18,342 nt of DNA from JACDAF01 sp036276035 (GTDB lineage: Bacteria; Chloroflexota; Limnocylindria; P2-11E). A program made the position numbers and the translations under genes. Numbering within the stretch: position 1 is the stretch's first letter; each line of letters begins with the position of its first letter. Positions 1 to 5,803 of this stretch are shown one piece after another. The notes beneath the pieces are model-generated. The model searched no databases and was not told where the DNA came from. It worked only from the letters and a program-made list of their open reading frames with translations. Location: NCBI GenBank assembly GCA_036276035.1, contig DASUCM010000076.1, positions 1 to 18,342 of the forward strand, written 5' to 3'.

Positions 1-230
1 TGGATCCACCAGCGGCCGGTCTGGCCGGCGTCGAAGGTGAAGCCGTGGATCTCGAACTGGCAGACCTTCGGGTCGTTCGCCATCTCGGAGCCGTTCTTGT
101 GCTCCGGCCAGTCGTGGATCTTCACCGTGCCGTTCGCGCCGCCGGGATCCGCGTACGCAGGCATCGCCCCCGCGCTGAACAGCAGGGCGAGACCCGCGAG
201 AACTGAGACGACCAGCGTTCGTGTGCGCAT
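1..230 (-). CDS. Secreted protein, N-terminal part (runs off the left edge)
   Basis: The first 76 codons of a leftward gene are present. The start is an ATG at 228-230, preceded on the minus strand by a strong ribosome binding site, GGAGGT (plus positions 238-243), 7 nt upstream. Residues 1-27 are a textbook Sec signal peptide: an Arg-rich start (MRTRT), a hydrophobic core (LVVSVLAGLALLF) and an AYA cleavage site followed by DPGG. The mature part begins GTVKIHDWPEHKNG and later has NDPKVCQFEIHGFTFD and GRWWI. I recall this pattern (GTVKIHD, a Cys in an xVCxFxIHGF context, then WWI) from uncharacterised exported proteins of high-GC Gram-positive and related bacteria, but I know no function for it. 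It may be a cell-surface protein; the C-terminus that would show an anchor is outside the window. Confidence 0.8.
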   Translation of the reverse strand, partial: MRTRTLVVSVLAGLALLFSAGAMPAYADPGGANGTVKIHDWPEHKNGSEMANDPKVCQFEIHGFTFDAGQTGRWWI

Positions 231-513
231 CTGAATGACCTCCAGCGATCAAGCCTTCTTGCGTCCCGTTCGTCCGGGATGCGTCAGCGGCTTGCGGAGG
301 CAGATGGGCGGCCACGTACCCGTTCGGGGGTCACGGGGAGATGACGCTTTGGTCACCGGCCGAGCACGTTCCGAATGCGATGTGTTCGACGGGGCCGCTG
401 TCCCTGCTCACAGAGCGTGCCCGTGACAATTCGGCATCGTTCCGACGCGGCCCATGTGTCGAGACCGTCACGTACCTGTCTCGGGCGGTCGCGCGTGGTA
501 CAAACATCGCGGA
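231..513. other. Divergent intergenic region between the secreted-protein gene and the coiled-coil gene
   Basis: These 283 bp have no credible gene. Short ORFs here have atypical composition and no recognisable product. The region must hold two divergent promoters. On the minus strand the only clear signal is the GGAGGT ribosome binding site at 238-243. On the plus strand there is TACAAA at about 499-504, close to the ATG at 514, which would suit a leaderless or very short-leader transcript. An inverted repeat, CGAGAC (460-465) and GTCTCG (478-483), lies upstream of it. No convincing -35/-10 pair is visible. Confidence 0.5.
460..483. promoter_or_regulatory. Inverted repeat upstream of the coiled-coil gene
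   Basis: CGAGAC at 460-465 and GTCTCG at 478-483 form a perfect 6-bp inverted repeat with a 12-bp spacer, 30 to 53 bp before the ATG at 514. Its placement fits an operator or activator site. In DNA of this GC content a 6-bp match can easily arise by chance. Confidence 0.25.
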
Positions 514-2502
514 ATGTCAGAGGAAGGCACGACCGGCCGCCCGCGCACGCCCGACGCGACCGCGCTCGGCGGCGAGCCTCCGACCCGGCCGGCTGAGGCG
601 GAGCGCACCGACGCCTGGGCACCTGCCGCGGCGCCCCTCGAGCCGCGTGCCGAGGTCAGCCCCGAAGAGACCGAGGAGGAGGCCGAGGACCGCGACGCGA
701 TCGAGCGCGTACGCCGTGAGCTCGTCATGGTCGAGCAGGCGGTGCACGGCGCGACCGAGGAGCGCGAGCGTCTCGAGCGCCAGGCGGTCGAGATCCGTCA
801 GCGCACCGGTCGCGAGATCTCCGTCATCGAGAACGCCATCGGGAGCGTCAGCGCCGAGCGCGGGCGCCTCGACCGCGAGGCCGCGGAGCTGCGCGAGCGC
901 ACCGAGCGCATCAAGCGCGAGATCGCGCAGACCGAGGCGACGATCTCCGCGAACGGCCTGCAGCGCGAGCGCCTCGAGCGGCAGGCCGGCGAGCAGCGTG
1001 AGCGCGTCGAGCGCATCGGGCGCGAGGTCGCACAGGCCGAGGCCGCGATCCACAACGCGGTCCTCGAAAAGGAGCGGCAGGAGCGCAAGGCCGAGGAGCT
1101 CACCTCCCGGATCCAGCGCGAGATCGAGCAGATCGACTTCGTCATCCGCGGCGCGACGACCGACCGCGAGCGTCTCGAGCGGCAGGCCGCCGAGCAGCGC
1201 GAGCGGCTCGAGCGGATCAAGCGTGAGATCGCGCAGGTCGAGGCGGCGATGAGCACCGCGGTCGAGGAGCGCGAGCGCCTTGACCGTGTCAGCCGCGAGA
1301 TCGCCCAGGTCGAGGCCGCGATCTCGAGCTCGACCTCCGAGCGTGAGCGTCTCGAGCGGCGCCCGAGCATCCGCGAGCGCACCGAGCGCGAGATCGCGCA
1401 GGTCGAGGCGGCCATCAACATCGCGGCACAGGAGCGCGAGCGCGCCGAGCGCGAAGCGGCGGAGATCCGCCAGCGCACGGAGCGCGAGATCGCGCAGGTC
1501 GAGGCCGCGATCCACAGCGTTGCGGCGGAGCGCGAGCGCCTCGAGCGTCGTGCGGCCGAGGAGCGCGAGAAGCTCGAGCTCGTGAAGCGCGAGATCGCCC
1601 AGCTCGAATCGAGCATCACGTCCGCTCTCGCCGAGCGCGACAGCTCCGAGCGCCGGCTGGCCGAGGCACGCGAGCGCGCGTCACGGGACCTCGCTGGCGT
1701 CCTCGCGGTCCTGAACGCCGCCGAGGGCCAGCGCGAGCGCCTGCAGCGCAAGGTCGATGAGGAGCGCGAGCGTCTCGAGCGGATCCGCGGCGACATCGTT
1801 CGTGTCGACGGCTCGACCAACGGAGCGCTCGAGCAGCGCGAACGTCTCGCGCGCGAGGCGGCCGCGGAGCGCAACCGTCTCGACCGCGTCCTCCGCGAGA
1901 TCGCGCAGGTCGAGCTCGCGATCGCGAGCGCCCTCTCCGAGCGCGAGCGCCTCGAGCGCGTCGAGCGCGAGATCGCGGCGGTCGAAGCCGCGGCGACGCG
2001 CTCCACGGCGCCAGACCGCAACGCCGTGGAGCTCATGCGACCCGAGGCACCGCCGGAGCCTGCGCCGGTCGCGGCCGCGCCGGTGATCGAGGAACCCCCG
2101 GCCGAGAAGCCGACCGCGGCGGAGGCCGAGCCCGTGCGGAGCGAGGCAGCCGAAGCGCCGGAGGGCGCTCCGGCCGTCGAGGAGAGCGATCCGGTGAAGC
2201 GGGCGCGTATGCAGCTGAACGCCTCGCGCCCGGCCCCGGCCGTCCCCGCCGCGCCGCTCACCGGCACGCCTGCCGCACAGAAGCCCCGCTCCGCCACGTT
2301 CGTGGACGAGTACCGGCAGACGGCGACACCGGCCAGCCGCTTCGCGGCCCTCGACTGGGCGCTCGTCGCGCTCGTCACCGCGCTCGTGATCATCGCCGTG
2401 CTCGTGATGACCGGCGTCGTCGCCGGACCTGCGCTCACGCCGGCCATCGCGCTCGTCCTCGCCGCGCTGGCCCTCGGGTACGTCGTCTTCCGGCAGAAGT
2501 GA
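514..2502 (+). CDS. Repetitive coiled-coil protein with C-terminal membrane hairpin
   Basis: A 662-aa protein of unrecognised family. Residues 1-67 are acidic and Pro/Ala-rich. Residues 68 to about 497 are almost pure charged coiled coil made of about 14 related units, each starting near REIAQVEAAI and continuing ERERLERxAAExRER. Unit lengths in order are 32, 35, 35, 32, 35, 24, 31, 32, 35, 32, 35, 35, 24 and a partial copy. A Pro/Ala/Glu-rich linker follows (about 498-605). The last 55 residues hold two hydrophobic segments (about 615-638 and 641-658) and end in VVFRQK. This suggests a long rod anchored in the membrane by a hairpin, with the rod probably cytoplasmic because no signal peptide is present; that topology is inference. 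I chose the ATG at 514 (MSEEG). An in-frame ATG at 454 would add an unlikely Arg/Trp-containing extension over a possible operator. A structural, polar-growth or cytoskeletal scaffold role is possible but not shown. Confidence 0.88.
   Translation: MSEEGTTGRPRTPDATALGGEPPTRPAEAERTDAWAPAAAPLEPRAEVSPEETEEEAEDRDAIERVRRELVMVEQAVHGATEERERLERQAVEIRQRTGREISVIENAIGSVSAERGRLDREAAELRERTERIKREIAQTEATISANGLQRERLERQAGEQRERVERIGREVAQAEAAIHNAVLEKERQERKAEELTSRIQREIEQIDFVIRGATTDRERLERQAAEQRERLERIKREIAQVEAAMSTAVEERERLDRVSREIAQVEAAISSSTSERERLERRPSIRERTEREIAQVEAAINIAAQERERAEREAAEIRQRTEREIAQVEAAIHSVAAERERLERRAAEEREKLELVKREIAQLESSITSALAERDSSERRLAEARERASRDLAGVLAVLNAAEGQRERLQRKVDEERERLERIRGDIVRVDGSTNGALEQRERLAREAAAERNRLDRVLREIAQVELAIASALSERERLERVEREIAAVEAAATRSTAPDRNAVELMRPEAPPEPAPVAAAPVIEEPPAEKPTAAEAEPVRSEAAEAPEGAPAVEESDPVKRARMQLNASRPAPAVPAAPLTGTPAAQKPRSATFVDEYRQTATPASRFAALDWALVALVTALVIIAVLVMTGVVAGPALTPAIALVLAALALGYVVFRQK
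715..2004 (+). repeat. About 14 tandem coding repeats of 72-105 bp
   Basis: The coiled-coil gene carries degenerate tandem repeats encoding units of 35, 32, 31 or 24 residues. They are visible at DNA level too: GCGAGATCGCGCAGGTCGAG recurs near 1225 (one mismatch), 1390, 1486 and 1895. The 35-residue form is five heptads. The 24-residue form lacks 11 residues, one hendecad, so the helical phase is roughly kept. Confidence 0.85.
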
Positions 2503-2503
2503 T

Positions 2504-2535
2504 CCGCTAGGGTCAGGCGCCGCTAGGGTCAGGCG
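2504..2535. repeat. Tandem 16-bp direct repeat
   Basis: CCGCTAGGGTCAGGCG occurs twice in perfect tandem (2504-2519 and 2520-2535), immediately after the TGA of the coiled-coil gene, with the next four bases starting a third copy. It looks like a recent slippage duplication in intergenic DNA. Confidence 0.85.
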
Positions 2536-2558
2536 CCGCCGATCGCGGCTCGGGCCTG
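2530..2558. terminator. Candidate bidirectional terminator hairpin between convergent genes
   Basis: CAGGC (2530-2534) pairs with GCCTG (2554-2558), and GCCGC (2535-2539) pairs with GCGGC (2545-2549) around a 5-nt loop, leaving a 4-nt bulge (2550-2553). This gives 10 GC-rich base pairs between two convergently transcribed genes. No T-tract follows, so it is only a plausible terminator. Confidence 0.4.
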
Positions 2559-2576
2559 CGCGCCGGAAGCGCTAGC

Positions 2577-2804
2577 CTAGCTCGAGCGGGCCGTGCTCCG
2601 CTGCTTGGGAGACCGCAGGCCGAACGGCACGAGCCCGTCGACCCCGACGCCGCCAACGTCCTTCCAGGCATGCCCGGTGCGCTCGTCGGCCGGGCAGAAC
2701 GCCCAGCTTCCCGAATGGACGGTGAGGTCACCGATCGCGGCGGCCCCCGAGCGGGCGTGTGCGGGATCGATGCAGACGTAGCGGATGAGTGCGTCCATTC
2801 CCAT
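2577..2804 (-). CDS. Small Cys/His-conserved protein (75 aa), uncharacterised
   Basis: A 75-aa protein beginning MGMDALIRYVCIDPAHA, with DLTVHSGSWAFCPAD and then GHAWK. I recognise the pattern Y-V-C-x-D-P-x-H, T-V-H-x-G-x-W-A-[YF]-C-P-A, G-H-x-W from many short hypothetical proteins of high-GC soil bacteria. The conserved Cys11, His16, His30, Cys37 and His45 could bind a metal, which is inference. The sequence after about residue 52 is low in pattern. The start is uncertain between ATG 2804 and ATG 2798; neither has a clear ribosome binding site. The gene is divergent from the rhodanese gene, with 112 bp between them. Function is unknown. Confidence 0.7.
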   Translation of the reverse strand: MGMDALIRYVCIDPAHARSGAAAIGDLTVHSGSWAFCPADERTGHAWKDVGGVGVDGLVPFGLRSPKQRSTARSS

Positions 2805-2916
2805 ACCCACGACGACGCTATCAGCCGTTCCCGGAGCTCGGGTCGCAGCGCGGTCGCGATTCGCTCGGCGCTGATGGCTACCCGCCCGAGCACGCCGCGT
2901 GCTCTCATGAGGTGGA

Positions 2917-3324
2917 GTGAGTGACGACGAGGACCTGGTGATCGGACCGGCGGAGGCCGGGCGGCTCGTCGCGGCCGGCGAGGCGATCCTCATCGACGTC
3001 GTGGAGTCGGGCGCGTGGGCCACGCTCCGGGAGGTGCCCGCCGGCTCGCTCCGCGTGCCGCCGCCCGAGTTCCGCGAGCGCGTGCAGGACCTTCCGCGCG
3101 AGCGGACGCTCATCACCTACTGCACCTGACCGCATGAGGAGTCGAGCGCCCGTGCGGCGCGCAGCCTTCGCAAGCGGGGACACCGGGCCTTCGCGCTGAA
3201 GGGCGGGGTCGGGGCCTGGCGCAAGGCCGGCCTGCCGATGGTCACGCGCGAGGTGCAGGCGCTGACGCAGCTCGCGGATCTCTGTCCGGACTGCAAGCGA
3301 CCGCTCAGCGCGCACGCGCACTAG
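2917..3324 (+). CDS. Rhodanese-domain protein with in-frame TGA at a conserved Cys position: candidate selenoprotein
   Basis: The GTG at 2917 has GAGG four nt upstream; an in-frame TGA at 2908 excludes an earlier start. Up to 3126 the frame encodes the first half of a rhodanese/sulfurtransferase domain ending in LITYCT, with active-site-type Cys69. The next codon, 3127-3129, is TGA. The same frame then continues PHEESSARAARSL, a GH-RAFALKGGVGAW stretch and KAGLPM, the normal second half, to TAG at 3322-3324. In relatives (for example DedA-linked rhodaneses) the motif is YCxCPxExxSARxA, so TGA replaces exactly the second Cys. Read as Sec, the protein is 135 aa with a Cys-Thr-Sec (C69-T70-U71) motif. 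The tail has CPDC (123-126) and ends in HAH, resembling a zinc site. The likely role is cytoplasmic sulfur or redox chemistry. The alternative is a nonsense-mutated pseudogene; no selA, selB or selC lies in the window. Confidence 0.75.
3130..3160 (+). promoter_or_regulatory. Candidate bacterial SECIS hairpin downstream of the in-frame TGA
   Basis: GCGCC (3146-3150) and GGCGC (3156-3160) form a perfect 5-bp stem around a CGUGC loop. The loop has G at its second position followed by U, and 21 nt separate the UGA from the loop. That fits the general bacterial SECIS rule as I recall it: a short stem, a small loop with an early G, and roughly 16-37 nt from the UGA. A competing stem, CCGCATG (3130-3136) with CGTGCGG (3151-3157), starts right after the TGA. 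GC-rich DNA forms hairpins easily, so this is supportive only. Confidence 0.45.
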
Positions 3325-3365
3325 GCCAGCGCTCGAGGCGACCGCCGGTGCGGTGATCTCTTCGG

Positions 3366-3746
3366 CTAGTTGTTGCCGTCCGGGTCGACGGCCCTGTCGA
3401 AGTACATCCACATGACGCGCGAGTAGCGGAAGATCAGCGGCACGAGCGCGAGGAAGAGCACGTCGGCGGCGAGCAGCGCCCACTCGACCTGCCAGCGCGT
3501 CACCCAGAGGACGGCGACGCTCAGGAGAGCGAGGGTCGGGATCGCGAGCGCGTACGACACGACCATCGCGCCGGTGAAGTAGCCGTGCTCGCGCTCGAAG
3601 AGCAGCCCGCACCCGGGGCAGCGCTCGTGCATGCGGAGGATGCCGGCGAAGACCGGCGCGCGCAGGCAGCGCGGGCAGCGCTGCGCGAGGAGCGCGCCTA
3701 GGCGGCTGACCGCATCACCACGAGCGAGCGGCCCTCGACCACCCAC
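3366..3746 (-). CDS. DUF983 family membrane protein
   Basis: About 126 aa. CPRC (24-27) and CPGC (43-46, within MHERCPGCGLLFEREHGYFTGAM) are followed by two transmembrane segments (about 60-82 and 88-106) and a short tail, FRYSRVMWMYFDRAVDP. The double CxxC, the E-x-G-Y-F-x-G-A-M motif and two helices are the DUF983 hallmark; these are small inner-membrane proteins with a probable zinc-ribbon head and no settled function. The start is unclear. The first CxxC needs a start upstream of the ATG at Met39, and the only standard upstream codon I see nearby is GTG at 3744-3746, which puts 49 nt of the gene inside the 3' end of glgX. That implies translational coupling to the leftward glucan unit. 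It converges with the rhodanese gene, 41 bp apart. Confidence 0.8.
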   Translation of the reverse strand: MGGRGPLARGDAVSRLGALLAQRCPRCLRAPVFAGILRMHERCPGCGLLFEREHGYFTGAMVVSYALAIPTLALLSVAVLWVTRWQVEWALLAADVLFLALVPLIFRYSRVMWMYFDRAVDPDGNN

Positions 3747-5803
3747 TCCCCGCCCGCCTCGATCGATCCCTGGCCGGCGCCGTCGGGCCGCGCGGTGTCG
3801 ATGACCGCGTTCCAGCGCGCGGTCCACTGTTGCGGCGGCGCGTGGAACGGGAGCGGCTCGTGGTGCGCGTTGAACAGGAGCAGGAAGCTGTCGTCAACGA
3901 TGGGGTGACCCCGCTCCGATAGGCCAGCGATCGCCCGGCCGTTCAGGAAGAGCGACAGCGACCGCGCGAAGCCGACGTTCCAGGTCTCGTCCGCCATCTC
4001 GCGCCCGGTGAGGTCGAACCACGCGATGTCGCGCACGCCCGAGCCGCGGATCGGGCGGCCCTGGAACCACCGGCGCCGCTGGAACACCGGATGCTCGCGC
4101 CGCAGCGCGAGGACCTTTCGCGTGAAGGCCGCGAGCGCCGCGTCGACGTGCTCCCAGTCGTACCAGGAGAGCTCGTTGTCCTGGCAGTACGCGTTGTTGT
4201 TGCCGTGCTGCGTCCGGCCGATCTCGTCGCCGCCGAGGAGCATCGGAACGCCCTGCGACAGCGCGAGCGTCGCGATGAAGTTCCGCTGCTGCCGCGCCCG
4301 CAGCGCGTTCACCCCGGGATCGTCGGTCGGGCCCTCGGCGCCGTGACCCCAGGAGCGGTTGTTGTCCTCGCCGCCGCCCTCGTCTCCGTTCGCCTCGTTG
4401 TGCTTGCGGTCGTATGAGACGAGGTCGCGCAGCGTGAACCCGTCGTGCGCGGTCACGAAGTTGACGCTGTTGTAAGGGCGGCGACCGCTCGACTCGTAGA
4501 GATCCGAGCTGCCGGTGAGGCGCGCCGCGAACTCCGGCACGGCCTGCTCCGCGCCGCGCCAGAGATCGCGCACCGAGTCGCGGTATGTCCCGTTCCACTC
4601 GCTCCAGAGCGGCGGGAAGTTGCCCACCTGGTAGCCGCCGTCGCCGACGTCCCAGGGCTCGGCGATGAGCTTCACGCCGCGCAGCACCGGGTCCTGCTGG
4701 ATGAGGTCGAAGAAGGACGAGAGGCGGTCGACATCGTGGAGCTCCCGCGCGAGCGTCGCGGCGAGGTCGAAGCGGAACCCGTCGACGTGCATCTCGTTCA
4801 CCCAGTAGCGGAGGCTGTCCATGATCAGCTGCAGGACGTGCGGGTGGCGCATGTTCAGGCTGTTGCCGGTCCCCGTGTAGTCCATGTAGTAGCGGGGATC
4901 GCCGGTATGCCGGTAATAGGCCTGATCGTCGATGCCGCGGAACGAGAGCGTCGGCCCGAGGTGATTGCCCTCTGCGGTGTGGTTGTAGACGACGTCCAGG
5001 ATGACCTCGAGCCCCGCAGCGTGGAGTCCCTTGACCATGTCCTTGAACTCGCGGACCTGCGCCCCGCGGCCGCCGCCGCAGGCGTACTCGTTGTGCGGCG
5101 CGAAGTAGCCGATCGTGTTGTATCCCCAGTAATTACGGAGCCCGCGCTCGAGAAGGTGCCCGTCGTGCACGAACTGATGGACGGGAAGCAGCTCGACGGC
5201 GGTCACCCCGAGCGTACGCAGGTGCTCGATGACGGGCCGCTCGGCGAGCGCGCCGTACGTGCCGCGAAGCTCCTCCGGGACGCCGGGGTGCCGCATCGTG
5301 AGCCCCTTCACGTGGGTCTCGTAGATGACCGTGCGGTGCCAGGGCACCTCCGGGCGGCGGTCGCCGTCCCAGTCGTAGCTGTCGTCGACGACGACGGACT
5401 TCGGCATGGCCGGCGCGCTGTCCGTCGTGTCCGGCTCGAGGTCGTCCTGGCCCCCGAGGCGGTACGCGAAGACCTCCTGGCCGAAGCGCACCTGGCCTTC
5501 GATCGCGCGGGCGTACGGATCGAGGAGGAGCTTCGCCGGCTGGCAGCGCAGGCCGCGCGAGGGGTCGAACGGACCGTGCACGCGGTAGCCGTAGCGCTGC
5601 CCCGGCCGGATCGCGGGCAGGTAGCCATGCCAGCAGTAGGCGGTGACCTCGGGGAGGTCGACGCGCTGCTCGTTGCCGTGGTCGTCGAAGAGGCAGAGCT
5701 CGACGCGCGTCGCGACCTCGGAGAAGAGCACGAAGTTCGTCCCATTGCCGTCCCACGTCGCACCGAGTGGATACGGTCTGCCCGGCCAGGCCCGCAGGCT
5801 CAC
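3698..5803 (-). CDS. glgX: Glycogen debranching enzyme GlgX/TreX (isoamylase type, GH13_11)
   Basis: A 701-aa protein of full family length that hydrolyses alpha-1,6 branches of glycogen or maltodextrin to release linear chains for TreY. The N-terminal CBM48-like domain opens with the family-typical P-Y-P-L-G-A-T-W-D-G-x-G-T-N-F. The GH13 barrel shows DVVYNH (270-275), nucleophile Asp346 in DGFRFD, acid/base Glu382 in LIAEPWDVG and Asp454 in TAHDGFTL. QDNELSWYDW, typical of this subfamily, is also present. The start is GTG at 5801-5803, sharing GTGA with the treY stop; GGAG lies 5 nt upstream (plus 5809-5812). It is the second gene of the leftward treY-glgX unit and ends inside the start region of the DUF983 gene. 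All catalytic residues are intact. Whether it prefers limit dextrin (GlgX) or acts as a TreX with extra transferase activity cannot be told from sequence. Confidence 0.95.
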   Translation of the reverse strand: MSLRAWPGRPYPLGATWDGNGTNFVLFSEVATRVELCLFDDHGNEQRVDLPEVTAYCWHGYLPAIRPGQRYGYRVHGPFDPSRGLRCQPAKLLLDPYARAIEGQVRFGQEVFAYRLGGQDDLEPDTTDSAPAMPKSVVVDDSYDWDGDRRPEVPWHRTVIYETHVKGLTMRHPGVPEELRGTYGALAERPVIEHLRTLGVTAVELLPVHQFVHDGHLLERGLRNYWGYNTIGYFAPHNEYACGGGRGAQVREFKDMVKGLHAAGLEVILDVVYNHTAEGNHLGPTLSFRGIDDQAYYRHTGDPRYYMDYTGTGNSLNMRHPHVLQLIMDSLRYWVNEMHVDGFRFDLAATLARELHDVDRLSSFFDLIQQDPVLRGVKLIAEPWDVGDGGYQVGNFPPLWSEWNGTYRDSVRDLWRGAEQAVPEFAARLTGSSDLYESSGRRPYNSVNFVTAHDGFTLRDLVSYDRKHNEANGDEGGGEDNNRSWGHGAEGPTDDPGVNALRARQQRNFIATLALSQGVPMLLGGDEIGRTQHGNNNAYCQDNELSWYDWEHVDAALAAFTRKVLALRREHPVFQRRRWFQGRPIRGSGVRDIAWFDLTGREMADETWNVGFARSLSLFLNGRAIAGLSERGHPIVDDSFLLLFNAHHEPLPFHAPPQQWTARWNAVIDTARPDGAGQGSIEAGGEWVVEGRSLVVMRSAA

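Noticed and set aside
454..513. ATG at 454 as the start of the coiled-coil protein
   Set aside because: The added 20 residues include an atypical Arg/Trp-containing stretch and cover a possible operator; ATG 514 opens a normal acidic N-terminus.
715..2004. The regular repeats as a CRISPR array or non-coding satellite
   Set aside because: The reading frame is open throughout, units differ by multiples of three and encode a coherent charged helix; there are no unique spacers.
2917..3129. Reading the rhodanese gene as a complete 70-aa protein ending at the TGA
   Set aside because: It would end right after the catalytic YC motif with half the fold missing, while the missing half follows in the same frame.
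3341..3354. ACCGC-CGGT-GCGGT hairpin between the rhodanese and DUF983 genes as a terminator
   Set aside because: Only 5 bp of stem and no T-tract; common by chance at this GC content.
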